Shown here piece after piece: positions 15,968-24,191 of a stretch of DNA of 64,000 bases. This stretch comes from Streptomyces griseiscabiei (GTDB taxonomy: Bacteria; Actinomycetota; Actinomycetes; Streptomycetales; Streptomycetaceae), in contig NZ_JAGJBZ010000004.1 in NCBI RefSeq assembly GCF_020010925.1, positions 372,001-436,000 of the forward strand. Reading direction: 5' to 3'. Numbering within the stretch: position 1 is the stretch's first letter; each line of letters begins with the position of its first letter. Below the pieces are notes generated by a model. The model was not told where the DNA came from and made no database searches. It saw only the letters and a list, made by a program, of their open reading frames with translations. Made by a program: the position numbers and the translations under genes.

Positions 15968-16099
15968 ATGGAAGCCGAGAGCATGGAGCGCGCACGGACA
16001 GCCGACGAGCCGCCGGTCCCCGGGTACGGCCCGCCCGTCCTTCTCGCGGGCGAGGAGGACGACGTCCCCGACCGGTGCATCTACCGCGGCACCGACTGA
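15968..16099 (+). CDS. Small acidic peptide (43 aa), putative
   Basis: An ATG frame of 43 codons preceded by a good TGGAAGGA ribosome binding site 5 bp upstream. The peptide begins MEAESMERARTADEPPVPGYG, has an acidic middle (LLAGEEDDVPD) and ends RCIYRGTD with a single cysteine. No family is recognised. Placement between the sugar operon and the hydrolase, with about 100 bp of non-coding sequence on each side, makes it a candidate small protein of the cluster. A leader-like chance frame cannot be excluded. Confidence 0.45.
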   Translation: MEAESMERARTADEPPVPGYGPPVLLAGEEDDVPDRCIYRGTD

Positions 16100-16200
16100 A
16101 CGCGCTCCCGCGCCCGCCCGGCCGGCCCGCCCCGCGCCCGCCCCCGCGCGGCGGGGCCGGCCCCGGCGGGTCCACCGCACGGCCCAGAGAGGAAACCGAC

Positions 16201-17148
16201 ATGGCCGAGCCACCGGAGATCCGGAGCATCACCCTCGACGCCGCAGGTGTCCCGCTGTCCGCCCTGCTCGCCGAACCCGCCGGCCCGCCCCGCGCCCTGG
16301 TGGTGGCCATCCACGGCGCCGGCATGAGCGCCGGCTACTTCGACAGCCGCTCCAGCCCCGGCCTCTCCCTGCTCGCACTGGGCGCCCGCCTCGGCTACGC
16401 CGTGCTCGCCGTGGACCGGCCCGGATACGGGGCCTCCGCCCCGTACCTCCCCGAGGGACAGACCCTCGACCAGCAGGCGGCGACCCTCCACGCCGCGCTC
16501 GGCGACTTCGCGGTGACCTCTTGCACCGGTGCCGAGGTCTTCCTGGTGGCCCACTCCAACGGGGGCAAGCTCGCTCTGGTCACCGCTGCCGGGTGGCCCG
16601 CCGCGCACCCCCCGGGCGAGGCGGCCTGCCGCCTCGTGGGCCTGGACATCTCCGGACTCGGCAGCACCTTGGCCGTGGACGCGCACCGGCTGCCGGGGCC
16701 GGAGGGGCACGGGGACTGGCGCCGGCACTGGGGCTCCTTGCGGTTCTACCCGCCGGACGCGTTCCGCCTCAGCCGCGCACTGGTGTCGCCGGTGCCCGGA
16801 CTGGAGGCGAGCGAGGGCCCCTTGTGGCCCCTGCTGTATCCGGGCATCGCCGCCCGGGTCACCGTCCCCGTCCGCTTCACCTTCGCCGAGCAGGAACAGT
16901 GGTGGCGATGCGACGCGGAGGCCCTGGCGGCGCTCACGGCACCCCTGGCCGCCGCCCGGGTGACGGTGGACCACCAGCCGGACGCCGGGCACAACATCAG
17001 CCTCGGCTGGGCGGCCCGTACCTACCACCTCAGGGCCCTGGGCTTCCTGGAGGAGTGCCTCCTGGCCCGTGACGCGGCACCGGCCCGCGGACCGTCGGCC
17101 GGCCGCCCGGTGCCGGCCGCGCGAGGCCGGGCCGCGCACGTGGCGTGA
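16201..17148 (+). CDS. Alpha/beta-fold hydrolase
   Basis: A 315-residue alpha/beta hydrolase. AIHGAGMSAGYF gives the oxyanion-hole HG segment and AVDRPGYGAS the conserved loop. AHSNGGK holds the nucleophile serine in a relaxed S-x-G-G elbow near residue 117, and DAGHNISLG supplies the C-terminal histidine. There is no signal peptide, so it acts in the cytoplasm. In a polyketide cluster such a protein may be an editing thioesterase, a cyclase or an ester hydrolase; the sequence does not decide. The ATG at 16201 follows GAGAGGAAACC. It converges with the monooxygenase gene 8 bp after its stop. Confidence 0.82.
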   Translation: MAEPPEIRSITLDAAGVPLSALLAEPAGPPRALVVAIHGAGMSAGYFDSRSSPGLSLLALGARLGYAVLAVDRPGYGASAPYLPEGQTLDQQAATLHAALGDFAVTSCTGAEVFLVAHSNGGKLALVTAAGWPAAHPPGEAACRLVGLDISGLGSTLAVDAHRLPGPEGHGDWRRHWGSLRFYPPDAFRLSRALVSPVPGLEASEGPLWPLLYPGIAARVTVPVRFTFAEQEQWWRCDAEALAALTAPLAAARVTVDHQPDAGHNISLGWAARTYHLRALGFLEECLLARDAAPARGPSAGRPVPAARGRAAHVA

Positions 17149-17155
17149 CCGGCCG

Positions 17156-17824
17156 TCAGGAGAGCGGGTCGCGCAGCCGGTTGTGCAGCACATACGCCTT
17201 GCCGCCGAGACCGCGCACCCCGCCGAGCCCCTGCAGCGCGGCGAACGCCCGGTCGGCCAGTTCGCTCTCCAGGAAGGCCCGGTGGGCGTCCAACGAGGTC
17301 CACTCGGCGTAGTTGAGGACGTGCACCCCGTCGTTGCTCAGATGGAAGTGCATCGCCTTCAGCCCCGGGAACGGCTCGCCCAGCGGCCCGTCGAGCAGGG
17401 CGTCCACCGCCCGCCGCTGGCGCTCCGGACCGTCCACGTCGAAGACCGGGGTGACGACACAGACGGCGTCGCCCGCTCCGCCCGAGGTGTTGCTCCGGTA
17501 GCGGTGGAAGACCTGCGGACGCAGCCGGCCGGCGTCCGCCTCCGTCTCCAGACCGGGGACCGGCAGCGGCGGACGAGCCCTGAGAAACGCGTCGGCCGAC
17601 GCGTCGTCCGCCCACTGCGACACGGTCATCACATGCTCGCCGTCGACACTTTCGAAACAGCTCAGTGAGCGGAATCCGGCGGGCGGATCGAGGGCCGACC
17701 ACTGAGCCATGACGCTTTCCACGGCTATTTTCTGACGGTCCCGGTCCCCGACGAACCGGCGGCTCACAAGCACGCATTCCGCGTCCGGCCTGTCCATACG
17801 AGGCAACGGGACGCTGCTGGTCAT
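17156..17824 (-). CDS. Antibiotic biosynthesis monooxygenase, two ABM domains
   Basis: A 222-residue protein made of two ferredoxin-like ABM domains in tandem. The first runs from ECVLVSRRFVGDR to VSQWADDASADAFL, the second from VCVVTPVFDVDGPERQRR to LNYAEWTSLDAHRAFL. Each has the late strand with (S/A)-x-W followed by a D/S-x-x-A-x-x-(A)-F helix. ABM proteins such as ActVA-Orf6 oxidise anthrone-type intermediates to quinones without a cofactor; fused pairs also occur. It is transcribed away from the FAD monooxygenase across a 195-bp divergent region. This supports an aromatic, quinone-forming product. Confidence 0.8.
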   Translation of the reverse strand: MTSSVPLPRMDRPDAECVLVSRRFVGDRDRQKIAVESVMAQWSALDPPAGFRSLSCFESVDGEHVMTVSQWADDASADAFLRARPPLPVPGLETEADAGRLRPQVFHRYRSNTSGGAGDAVCVVTPVFDVDGPERQRRAVDALLDGPLGEPFPGLKAMHFHLSNDGVHVLNYAEWTSLDAHRAFLESELADRAFAALQGLGGVRGLGGKAYVLHNRLRDPLS

Positions 17825-18019
17825 CACGGTGAATCTCCCGTAGTCGTCGACTGCTGAGCGTTCGGCAATTCTAATGTCGGGGCCGAACAGCCCATTCCGG
17901 CAAGGCTTTTCAGAGATATGACGTGATTTGACAAAGCTCTGTACCTGAAGCCATTGAGCCCGGCAGCCGCTCTCCTCGATCCTGGACGCGTCAGTGCTTT
18001 CGGCACGCGAGGGAGGAAA
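17825..18019. promoter_or_regulatory. Divergent promoter region with inverted repeat
   Basis: This region between the ABM and FAD monooxygenase genes is clearly AT-richer than its surroundings. It holds an inverted repeat GTTCGGC (17860-17866) and GCCGAAC (17882-17888) with a 15-bp spacer containing TCTAAT. It also holds a consensus-like -35 TTGACA at 17928-17933 on the plus strand, though no good -10 follows. The repeat is a plausible operator for control of both oxygenases. Confidence 0.45.
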
Positions 18020-19510
18020 ATGGATACGTCCGTCATTGTCGTCGGTGCCGGCCCCGCGGGCCTGATGCTGGCCGGGGAGCTCCGCCTGGCGGGCGCCGAC
18101 GTCGTCCTCGTGGACCGTCTCGACGGCCTGACCGGCGAATCGCGCGGCATGGGTTTCACCGCCCGCACGATGGAGATGTTCCGCCAGCGCGGTCTGCTCC
18201 ACCACTTCGGTGACGTGATCACCCCCATCGCCGGCCATTTCGGCAGCCTTCCCCTGGACTTCACTCCCGAGAACGGCGCACACGCCGGCGTCTCGGGCAT
18301 CCCGCAGCGATTCACCGAGCAGGTCCTCCACGACTGGGTCACGAGCCTCGGCGTCACCGTGGCGTACGGCCGCGAGCTGACGGCCCTCACCGACGACGGC
18401 GACGCCGTCGAGGCGGAGATCACCGGCCCGCACGGCACCGAACGCGTCCGCGCCGCCTACCTGGTGGGATGCGACGGCGGGCGTTCCACCGTGCGCCGAC
18501 TCGGCGGATTCGGCTTCCCCGGCCACGACGCCACCGTGGAACTGCTCCTCGCGGACATCAGCGGACCGGCCGTCGCCCCCCGTTTCACCGGCGAGCGGTC
18601 AACCGCCGGCATCGTGCTCGCCGCCCCCCTCGGCCCCGACGTCACCCGCATCGTCATCCGCCTCCACGGCACCCGCCCCCGGCAGCGCACCGGCCCCGTG
18701 GAATTCGCCGAAGTCGCCACCGCCTGGGAGAAGCTGACCGGCGAGGACATCGGCGACGCCACCCCGCACTGGGTCAGCTCCTTCACCGACGCCGCCCGCC
18801 TCGTCGACACCTACCGCCGCGGACGCGTCCTCCTGGCGGGCGACGCCGCCCACATCCACCTCCCCGCCGGCGGACAGGGCATGAACGTCTCCCTCCAGGA
18901 CAGCTTCAACCTGGGCTGGAAGCTGGGCTCCGTCGTCACGGGCCGTGCGCCCGCGTCCCTGCTCGACACCTACCACGAGGAACGCCACCCGGTCGGCCGG
19001 ACCCTCATCACCAACACCCTCGCCCAGGGCACACTCTTCTTCGGCGGCTCCGAGACCCAGCCGCTGCGCGACGTGGTCGGCCGCCTCATCGGCTTCGACG
19101 AGCCCAACCGCTTCCTCATCGGACAGGCCAGCGGCCTCGACATCCGCTACGACGTCGGCACCGGCACCCACCCGGCCCTCGGCCTGTGCGTCCCCGCCCT
19201 CGACGTCGTCACCGCACAGGCCCCCACCTCCGCCACCCCGGTCCACGAACTGCTCGGACCCGCCCGCGGCGTCCTCCTCGACCTCGCCGACGACCCCGGA
19301 CCGCGCGCCCTCGCCGCACCCTGGGACGACCGCGTCGACGTGGTCACCGGCACCCTCCAGAACCTGCCCCCCGCCCACCCGTTCGCCGGGACCGACGCGG
19401 TGCTGCTGCGACCCGACGGCCATGTCGTGTGGACCTCCCCCGGCACCGACGACGGGCTGGAGACCGCGCTGAACCGTTGGTTCGGCACCCCCCATCGCCG
19501 ACGCGGCTGA
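18020..19510 (+). CDS. FAD-dependent aromatic polyketide hydroxylase (class A)
   Basis: A 496-residue flavoprotein monooxygenase of the PgaE/RdmE/OxyS type. VIVVGAGPAGLMLAGELRLAGADVVLVDR is the FAD-binding Rossmann fold. The GCDGGRSTVRR region matches the DG motif, and GRVLLAGDAAHIHLPAGGQGMNVSLQD is the GD motif that contacts FAD ribityl and NADPH. A C-terminal thioredoxin-like domain (from about residue 395) completes the usual length. These enzymes hydroxylate angucycline, anthracycline or tetracycline-type intermediates. ATG at 18020 follows GGGAGGAAA. It probably starts an operon with the second glycosyltransferase and exporter. Confidence 0.92.
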   Translation: MDTSVIVVGAGPAGLMLAGELRLAGADVVLVDRLDGLTGESRGMGFTARTMEMFRQRGLLHHFGDVITPIAGHFGSLPLDFTPENGAHAGVSGIPQRFTEQVLHDWVTSLGVTVAYGRELTALTDDGDAVEAEITGPHGTERVRAAYLVGCDGGRSTVRRLGGFGFPGHDATVELLLADISGPAVAPRFTGERSTAGIVLAAPLGPDVTRIVIRLHGTRPRQRTGPVEFAEVATAWEKLTGEDIGDATPHWVSSFTDAARLVDTYRRGRVLLAGDAAHIHLPAGGQGMNVSLQDSFNLGWKLGSVVTGRAPASLLDTYHEERHPVGRTLITNTLAQGTLFFGGSETQPLRDVVGRLIGFDEPNRFLIGQASGLDIRYDVGTGTHPALGLCVPALDVVTAQAPTSATPVHELLGPARGVLLDLADDPGPRALAAPWDDRVDVVTGTLQNLPPAHPFAGTDAVLLRPDGHVVWTSPGTDDGLETALNRWFGTPHRRRG

Positions 19511-19546
19511 ACCGCGCCGCACCGCTCCCGACCGACGGAGAGACCC

Positions 19547-20866
19547 TTGCGTGTTGTCTTCACGATGCTGCCGGTGACGGCGCATCTCTTCCCGTTGACG
19601 CCACTCGCCTGGGCCCTGCAGAGCCAGGGCCACGAGGTGCGGGTGGTCACCCACGCGCACCCGGAGACCGTCGACGCCATCACCGCCGCGGGCCTGACGG
19701 CCGTACCGCTGCGCGAAGAGATCGACATCGGTGCCGCCGTCGCCGCGACGGCCGACGACGAGCGGCTGGAGCGCATCGCCCGCACCCTCGGCGTCGACCC
19801 CGGGGACACCAATCGCTGGCAGATGGTCCGGCACTACCTGCCGGCCCTGTACGCGATGTACACCGCGGCCGGGGAACGCGCCCCGGACGCCGACGGACCA
19901 CCGTCGGCCGTGGACGAACTCACCGGGTTCCTGCGGAACTGGCGGCCGGACCTGGTGCTCTGGGACCCGCTGTTCACACCGTCCCCCGTCGCCGCCCGTG
20001 CCGCCGGAGTCCCCCACGCCCGGTTCCTGTGGGGACTGGACCAGTTCGGCTGGGTCCGCGGACAGTACGTCGAGGCGCTCCGGCGCACCAGCCCGCCCGG
20101 CCGCGACCTCATGGCGGAGATGATCCGACCCCTCCTCGAACGCTACGGCGACACCTTCGACGAGGAGGTCCTCCTCGGCCAGTGGAGCGTGGACCCCACA
20201 CCCCCGGGCATGCAGCTCCCGGTCCAGGGCGTCACCGTGCCCGTGCGCTGGGTCCCCTACACCGGTGCCGCGCCCCTGCCCGACTGGCTCCGCGAACGCC
20301 CCGCCCGGCCCCGCGTCGCCGTGACCCTCGGCACCAGCGCCCGCGCCCTGTTCGCCGGCAACGAGGAGTTCACCGCACGACTGCTCGCCCTCGCGGACGG
20401 CCTCGACATGGAGTTCGTCGCCACCCTCACCGCCGAGCAGCTCGCCGGAGTGGGAGACCTGCCCGACAACGTCCGCGCCGTCGACTACGTCCCCCTCACT
20501 CAGCTCCTGCCGACCTGCGCGGCGGTCATCCACCACGGCGGCGGCGGCACGATCTCCGCCGCCGTCGCCGCAGGACTGCCCCAGCTGATACTTCCGCTCG
20601 AAGGCTCCGAGTACGTCGACATGGCGCGGTACGTCGAGGACCGCAAGGCGGGGCTCGTCGTCGAGGCCGGCCAGGCCACCGTCGAGGCCATGCGGGCCCG
20701 GCTGCACCGCGTGCTCACCGAACCGGCCTTCCGCGGCGGAGCCGCCGCGCTCCGGGCCGACATCGCGGCGCAACCGGCCCCCGCCGACATCGTCCCGCAG
20801 CTGGAGGCCCTGATCGCCGCACACCGTGGCACCTCCGCCCCGCACGACCCGAAGGATGCCTCATGA
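19547..20866 (+). CDS. Glycosyltransferase, GT1/GT-B (copy 2)
   Basis: A 439-residue enzyme. It starts at a TTG preceded by GACGGAGAGA, giving MRVVFTMLPVTAHLFPLTPLAWALQ, the expected family N-terminus; no ATG or GTG fits. The donor-site motif VDYVPLTQLLPTCAAVIHHGGGGT lies in the C-terminal half. It shares many blocks with the transferase at 7411 (ARFLWG, LLGQWS, LPDNVRAVDYVPL). Two transferases imply either two sugars or a disaccharide, although a single sugar pathway is visible here. Its stop overlaps the start of the exporter (ATGA). Confidence 0.9.
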   Translation: MRVVFTMLPVTAHLFPLTPLAWALQSQGHEVRVVTHAHPETVDAITAAGLTAVPLREEIDIGAAVAATADDERLERIARTLGVDPGDTNRWQMVRHYLPALYAMYTAAGERAPDADGPPSAVDELTGFLRNWRPDLVLWDPLFTPSPVAARAAGVPHARFLWGLDQFGWVRGQYVEALRRTSPPGRDLMAEMIRPLLERYGDTFDEEVLLGQWSVDPTPPGMQLPVQGVTVPVRWVPYTGAAPLPDWLRERPARPRVAVTLGTSARALFAGNEEFTARLLALADGLDMEFVATLTAEQLAGVGDLPDNVRAVDYVPLTQLLPTCAAVIHHGGGGTISAAVAAGLPQLILPLEGSEYVDMARYVEDRKAGLVVEAGQATVEAMRARLHRVLTEPAFRGGAAALRADIAAQPAPADIVPQLEALIAAHRGTSAPHDPKDAS

Positions 20867-22452
20867 GCACCGCACCCGCCCCCCGCGCCGGGCGGCGCGA
20901 GTGGATCGGCCTCGTTGCCCTCGCACTCCCCACCGTGCTGCTGTCCATGGACCTCACGGTGCTGCATCTCGCCGTACCCATGATCAGCGCGGACCTCGAC
21001 CCCAGCGCCGCCCAGCTGCTGTGGATCACCGACATCTACGGCTTCACCCTGGCCGGGTTCCTGATCTGCATGGGCACCCTCGGCGACCGCGTGGGCCGCC
21101 GCAGGCTGCTGCTGATCGGAGGCGTCGCCTTCGGCGCGGCCTCGGTGCTCGCGGCCCTGTCCACCAGCGCCACGATGCTCATCGTCACCCGCGCCCTGCT
21201 CGGCATCGCCGCCTCCACCCTGATGCCGTCCACCCTGTCGCTGATCCGCAACATGTTCCTCGACGCCAGACAGCGGTCGGTCGCCATCGGCGTGTGGATG
21301 ACCAGTTTCATGGTCGGCGCCCTCGCTGGCCCGCTGGTCGGCGGTGCGCTGCTCGGCTCCTTCTGGTGGGGCTCGGTCTTCCTGCTCGCCGTCCCCGTGA
21401 TGGTGCTGCTGCTGATCGTCGGCCCCCTGGTCCTGCCCGAGTACCGCAACGAGGACGCCGGCCGGCTCGACCTGCCCAGCGCCCTGCTGTCGCTGCTCGC
21501 CGTGCTCAGCGTCGTCTACGGAGCGAAGAAGACCGCCACGGACGGCCTCGGGCCGGTGCCGCTCGCCTTCCTGCTGGCCGGACTTGCCCTCGGCACGGTC
21601 TTCGTCCGCCGGCAGCGCGCCCTGAGCACGCCCTTCCTGGACCTGAACCTCTTCAGGAGCCGGTCCTTCAACACGGCACTGACCGCGATGACGCTCAGCA
21701 CGCTCATGATGATGGGCATCAACCTGCTGGTCGCCCAGTACCTCCAACTGGTCGCCGATCTCCCGCCGTTCAAGGCGGGACTGTGGATGATGCCGATGAC
21801 CGTGATGGCGATGATCGCCGTCATGATCTCCACGACCCTGGTCCGGACCGTGCGCCCCGCCGTCATCATCGCCGCCGGCCTGGCCGTCTCCGCCGTCGGC
21901 TTCTTCATGCTCACCCGGCTCGACAGCTCCTCGGGCGTCGGCATGATCGTGACCGCCTCGGTCGTCTTCGCCGCGGGCCTCAGCCCGGCCGGCGTGCTGA
22001 GCACCGACATCCTGGTCGGCTCCGCGCCGCCGGAACGGGCCGGCGAGGCGTCCGCGATCCAGGAGACCAGCACCGAGTTCGGCGGGGCCCTGGGCCTCGC
22101 CCTCCTCGGCAGCGTCTTCAACGCCGCCTACCAGACCGAGATCGGCGACAGGGCACCGTCCGCCGCACCCGACGCCGCGGTCGGCGACACCCTCGGCGGC
22201 ACCCTGGCGGCGGTCGAGCAGTACGGCGAGACCGCCTGGACCGGCCCGCTGGTCGACGCCGCCCGGCAGTCCTTCACCGACGCCTTCCACGTCACCGCGC
22301 TCGTCTGTGTGGCGATCGCCCTGGTGACCGCTGCCCTGGTGGCCGTGTTCCTGCGCCAGGCACCCGCGACCGGCGACGTGCCCTCCGGCGACGGGGAGGA
22401 GTCCGGCACCCCCACTGCCCGCGAGGCCGCGGTCGGCCCCGGGGCCGGCTGA
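20863..22452 (+). CDS. MFS multidrug exporter, DHA2 family (copy 2)
   Basis: A 529-residue, about 14-helix transporter closely related to the one at 3999. Long segments such as WITDIYGFTLAGFLI, GDRVGRRRLLL, ASTLMPSTLSLIRNMFLD and LPEYRNEDAGRLDLPSALLS are the same in both. A longer hydrophilic tail (about 25 residues, Asp/Glu/Gly-rich) is unique to this copy. ATGA overlap with the glycosyltransferase suggests that export is coupled to glycosylation. It is the last gene I assign to the cluster. Confidence 0.92.
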   Translation: MSTAPAPRAGRREWIGLVALALPTVLLSMDLTVLHLAVPMISADLDPSAAQLLWITDIYGFTLAGFLICMGTLGDRVGRRRLLLIGGVAFGAASVLAALSTSATMLIVTRALLGIAASTLMPSTLSLIRNMFLDARQRSVAIGVWMTSFMVGALAGPLVGGALLGSFWWGSVFLLAVPVMVLLLIVGPLVLPEYRNEDAGRLDLPSALLSLLAVLSVVYGAKKTATDGLGPVPLAFLLAGLALGTVFVRRQRALSTPFLDLNLFRSRSFNTALTAMTLSTLMMMGINLLVAQYLQLVADLPPFKAGLWMMPMTVMAMIAVMISTTLVRTVRPAVIIAAGLAVSAVGFFMLTRLDSSSGVGMIVTASVVFAAGLSPAGVLSTDILVGSAPPERAGEASAIQETSTEFGGALGLALLGSVFNAAYQTEIGDRAPSAAPDAAVGDTLGGTLAAVEQYGETAWTGPLVDAARQSFTDAFHVTALVCVAIALVTAALVAVFLRQAPATGDVPSGDGEESGTPTAREAAVGPGAG

Positions 22453-22480
22453 CACAGGGCACAGGGCACAGGGCACCGGG
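22453..22480. repeat. Four tandem 7-bp repeats at the cluster edge
   Basis: CACAGGG is repeated four times (the last copy is CACCGGG) directly after the exporter stop. The region to 22598 holds no gene and no clear hairpin. The change of gene content here suggests the right border of the biosynthetic cluster. Confidence 0.6.
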
Positions 22481-22598
22481 CATCGTGAAGCGGAGTGCGG
22501 GATTCCCGGGTTTGCCCCTTTCTGTCGTACAACCTTCCGGCGTACCGAGTCGTCTCTACCGGCATCAGGGACGTCGAGTGACGGACACACAGGGGGAC

Positions 22599-23168
22599 AT
22601 GATGCGGCGATTCGGAGCGGCTGCGGCGGTGCTCGTGCTGGCGGGGGCCACGGTGGGGATGGCGGCGGGTACCGCGGGGGCCGCGGGGGAGGCCTCCAAG
22701 GCGGCTGCCGCCTGTGCGACCGGGTGGGGGAGTGGGGCCAAGGGAGGTGCCGCTCAGGGAGCCGAGCATCTGGTGGACATCCGGGCCGGGCGGCACGAGT
22801 GCTATGACCGGATGGTGTTCGACGTGCCCGGCGGGGGCGGCGCGGTCGGGTACTACGTGCAGTACGTGGACCGCTTCCAGGCGGACCCCTCGGGTGAGTA
22901 CATCCCGGTGGCCGGCGGGGCGATCCTCGACATCCGGATCGGCGCGTGGAGCTATGACCTGGAGGCCGGGGAGCCGACGTACCCCGGTGAGTACGGGGAG
23001 GCCCTGCCCGGGGTGAACCTCGGTGGGTACAGCACCTTCCGGGACGCCAAGTTCGGCGGCACCTTCGAGGGGCAGAGCCAGGTCGGTCTGGGGGTCCGGG
23101 CCCGGCTGCCGTTCCGGGTGATCCAGCTGCCGGACCGTGTCGTGGTGGATGTGGCCCACACCTGGTGA
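22599..23168 (+). CDS. Secreted AMIN-like domain protein
   Basis: A 189-residue exported protein. The N-terminus MMRRFGAAAAVLVLAGATVGMAAGTAGAAG is a Sec-type signal peptide with a probable AGA-A cut site. The mature part has HECYDRMVFDV near its start and ends VIQLPDRVVVDVAHTW, the pattern of AMIN-like secreted domains of actinobacteria. Its role is unknown; a cell-envelope or peptidoglycan-contact role is inferred from AMIN domains in general. Two ATGs (22599 and 22602) are possible after AGGGGG. Confidence 0.72.
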   Translation: MMRRFGAAAAVLVLAGATVGMAAGTAGAAGEASKAAAACATGWGSGAKGGAAQGAEHLVDIRAGRHECYDRMVFDVPGGGGAVGYYVQYVDRFQADPSGEYIPVAGGAILDIRIGAWSYDLEAGEPTYPGEYGEALPGVNLGGYSTFRDAKFGGTFEGQSQVGLGVRARLPFRVIQLPDRVVVDVAHTW

Positions 23169-23184
23169 GCCCGGCCGGGACCGG

Positions 23185-24075
23185 TCAGCGCAGACGCCGG
23201 CCGAGTTCCAGGTCGTCCGGGTCGAGGGAGCGGTCCTCCTCGATCTCCCAGAGGGCGTTCTGCAGGAGGCGGGCGAGGGTCCAGGCCCTCGCCCGTTCGC
23301 GGTCCAGGTCCAGGACCTCCGTCATCGCGTCGAAGCGCCAGGGGACGTCGGCCGGGTCGAAGCGGTTGTTGAGGGCGGGCCAGAGGTCGAAGCCGGGGTC
23401 GCCGGCCAGCGGTTTGGGGTCGATGGCCAGCCAGGGGGCGCGGTCGGCGGCCAGGACGTTGTCGAAGTGCAGGTCCCAGTGGAGGAGCCGGTCGCCGGGC
23501 TCGGTGACGACTTCGCGGAGCGCCGCCGCGCAGTCCGCGATCAGACGGCGGTCGGCCGGGTCGGCGATGTCGGCCAGGACCGCCGGGGTGCGGTCCAGCA
23601 TGTCCGCCGCGATGTCCGACAGGCGGCGTACGGTCGGCGGGGCCGGGGTGGCGGTCAGGTGGGCCAGGAGGCGGGCGATGACCTCGATGGCCTGGTGGGT
23701 GTCGGGCTCGTGGGACAGCATGCGGGCCGGGTCGAGGCGTTCGAGCAGCATCGTGCCCGTGCCGGGGTCGTGGTCCAGGAGTCGTACGGCCCCGTCGCCG
23801 TCCCAGACGCGCAGCGCGACCGGCTCGCCCTCGCTCTCGTCGTCCAGGATCTGGAGCTTGAGGACGGCCGGGGTGCCGTCGCTGATGCCGACCACCGGCA
23901 CCACCAGGGCGCACATGCCGTGCATGGGGCTGCCGTCGAGGCGCAGGTCCCAGCGGTCCAGGAAGTCGGCGGTCAGGCGGGGGAGGTCCGCGATGAATCG
24001 CCGCCCCGCCTCCCCGTTGATCTCCTCCTGAGTCTCGGCCAGTTCCTCCGGAACATCGATCGGAATATTGATCAC
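23185..24075 (-). CDS. APH(6)/hydroxyurea phosphotransferase-like kinase
   Basis: A 296-residue protein of the streptomycin 6-kinase-like aminoglycoside phosphotransferase family. The catalytic loop HWDLHFDNVLAADR and the metal-binding AIDPKPLAGDPGFDLWP are both intact. Enzymes of this family phosphorylate hydroxyl or hydroxyurea groups of small molecules, but many genomic copies have no known antibiotic substrate. It starts at a GTG. It lies 4.4 kb from the second glycosyltransferase, so a resistance role for the adjacent cluster is possible but unsupported. Confidence 0.78.
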   Translation of the reverse strand: MINIPIDVPEELAETQEEINGEAGRRFIADLPRLTADFLDRWDLRLDGSPMHGMCALVVPVVGISDGTPAVLKLQILDDESEGEPVALRVWDGDGAVRLLDHDPGTGTMLLERLDPARMLSHEPDTHQAIEVIARLLAHLTATPAPPTVRRLSDIAADMLDRTPAVLADIADPADRRLIADCAAALREVVTEPGDRLLHWDLHFDNVLAADRAPWLAIDPKPLAGDPGFDLWPALNNRFDPADVPWRFDAMTEVLDLDRERARAWTLARLLQNALWEIEEDRSLDPDDLELGRRLR

Positions 24076-24191
24076 GCCGTCGACCCTACGCGCGCCCCCG
24101 CCCGTATTCCTTTGGATTTCCGGCCCCGAGACGCCCGTACGCCACGGAATCCGTAGGAGACAGGGCTGTCGGGAAGGGTTAGCGTCCGGGC

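Noticed and set aside
18469..20862. Upstream extension of the second exporter's frame, about 800 codons
   Set aside because: It reads as Arg/Pro shadow of the hydroxylase and glycosyltransferase; the exporter starts at the coupled ATG at 20863.
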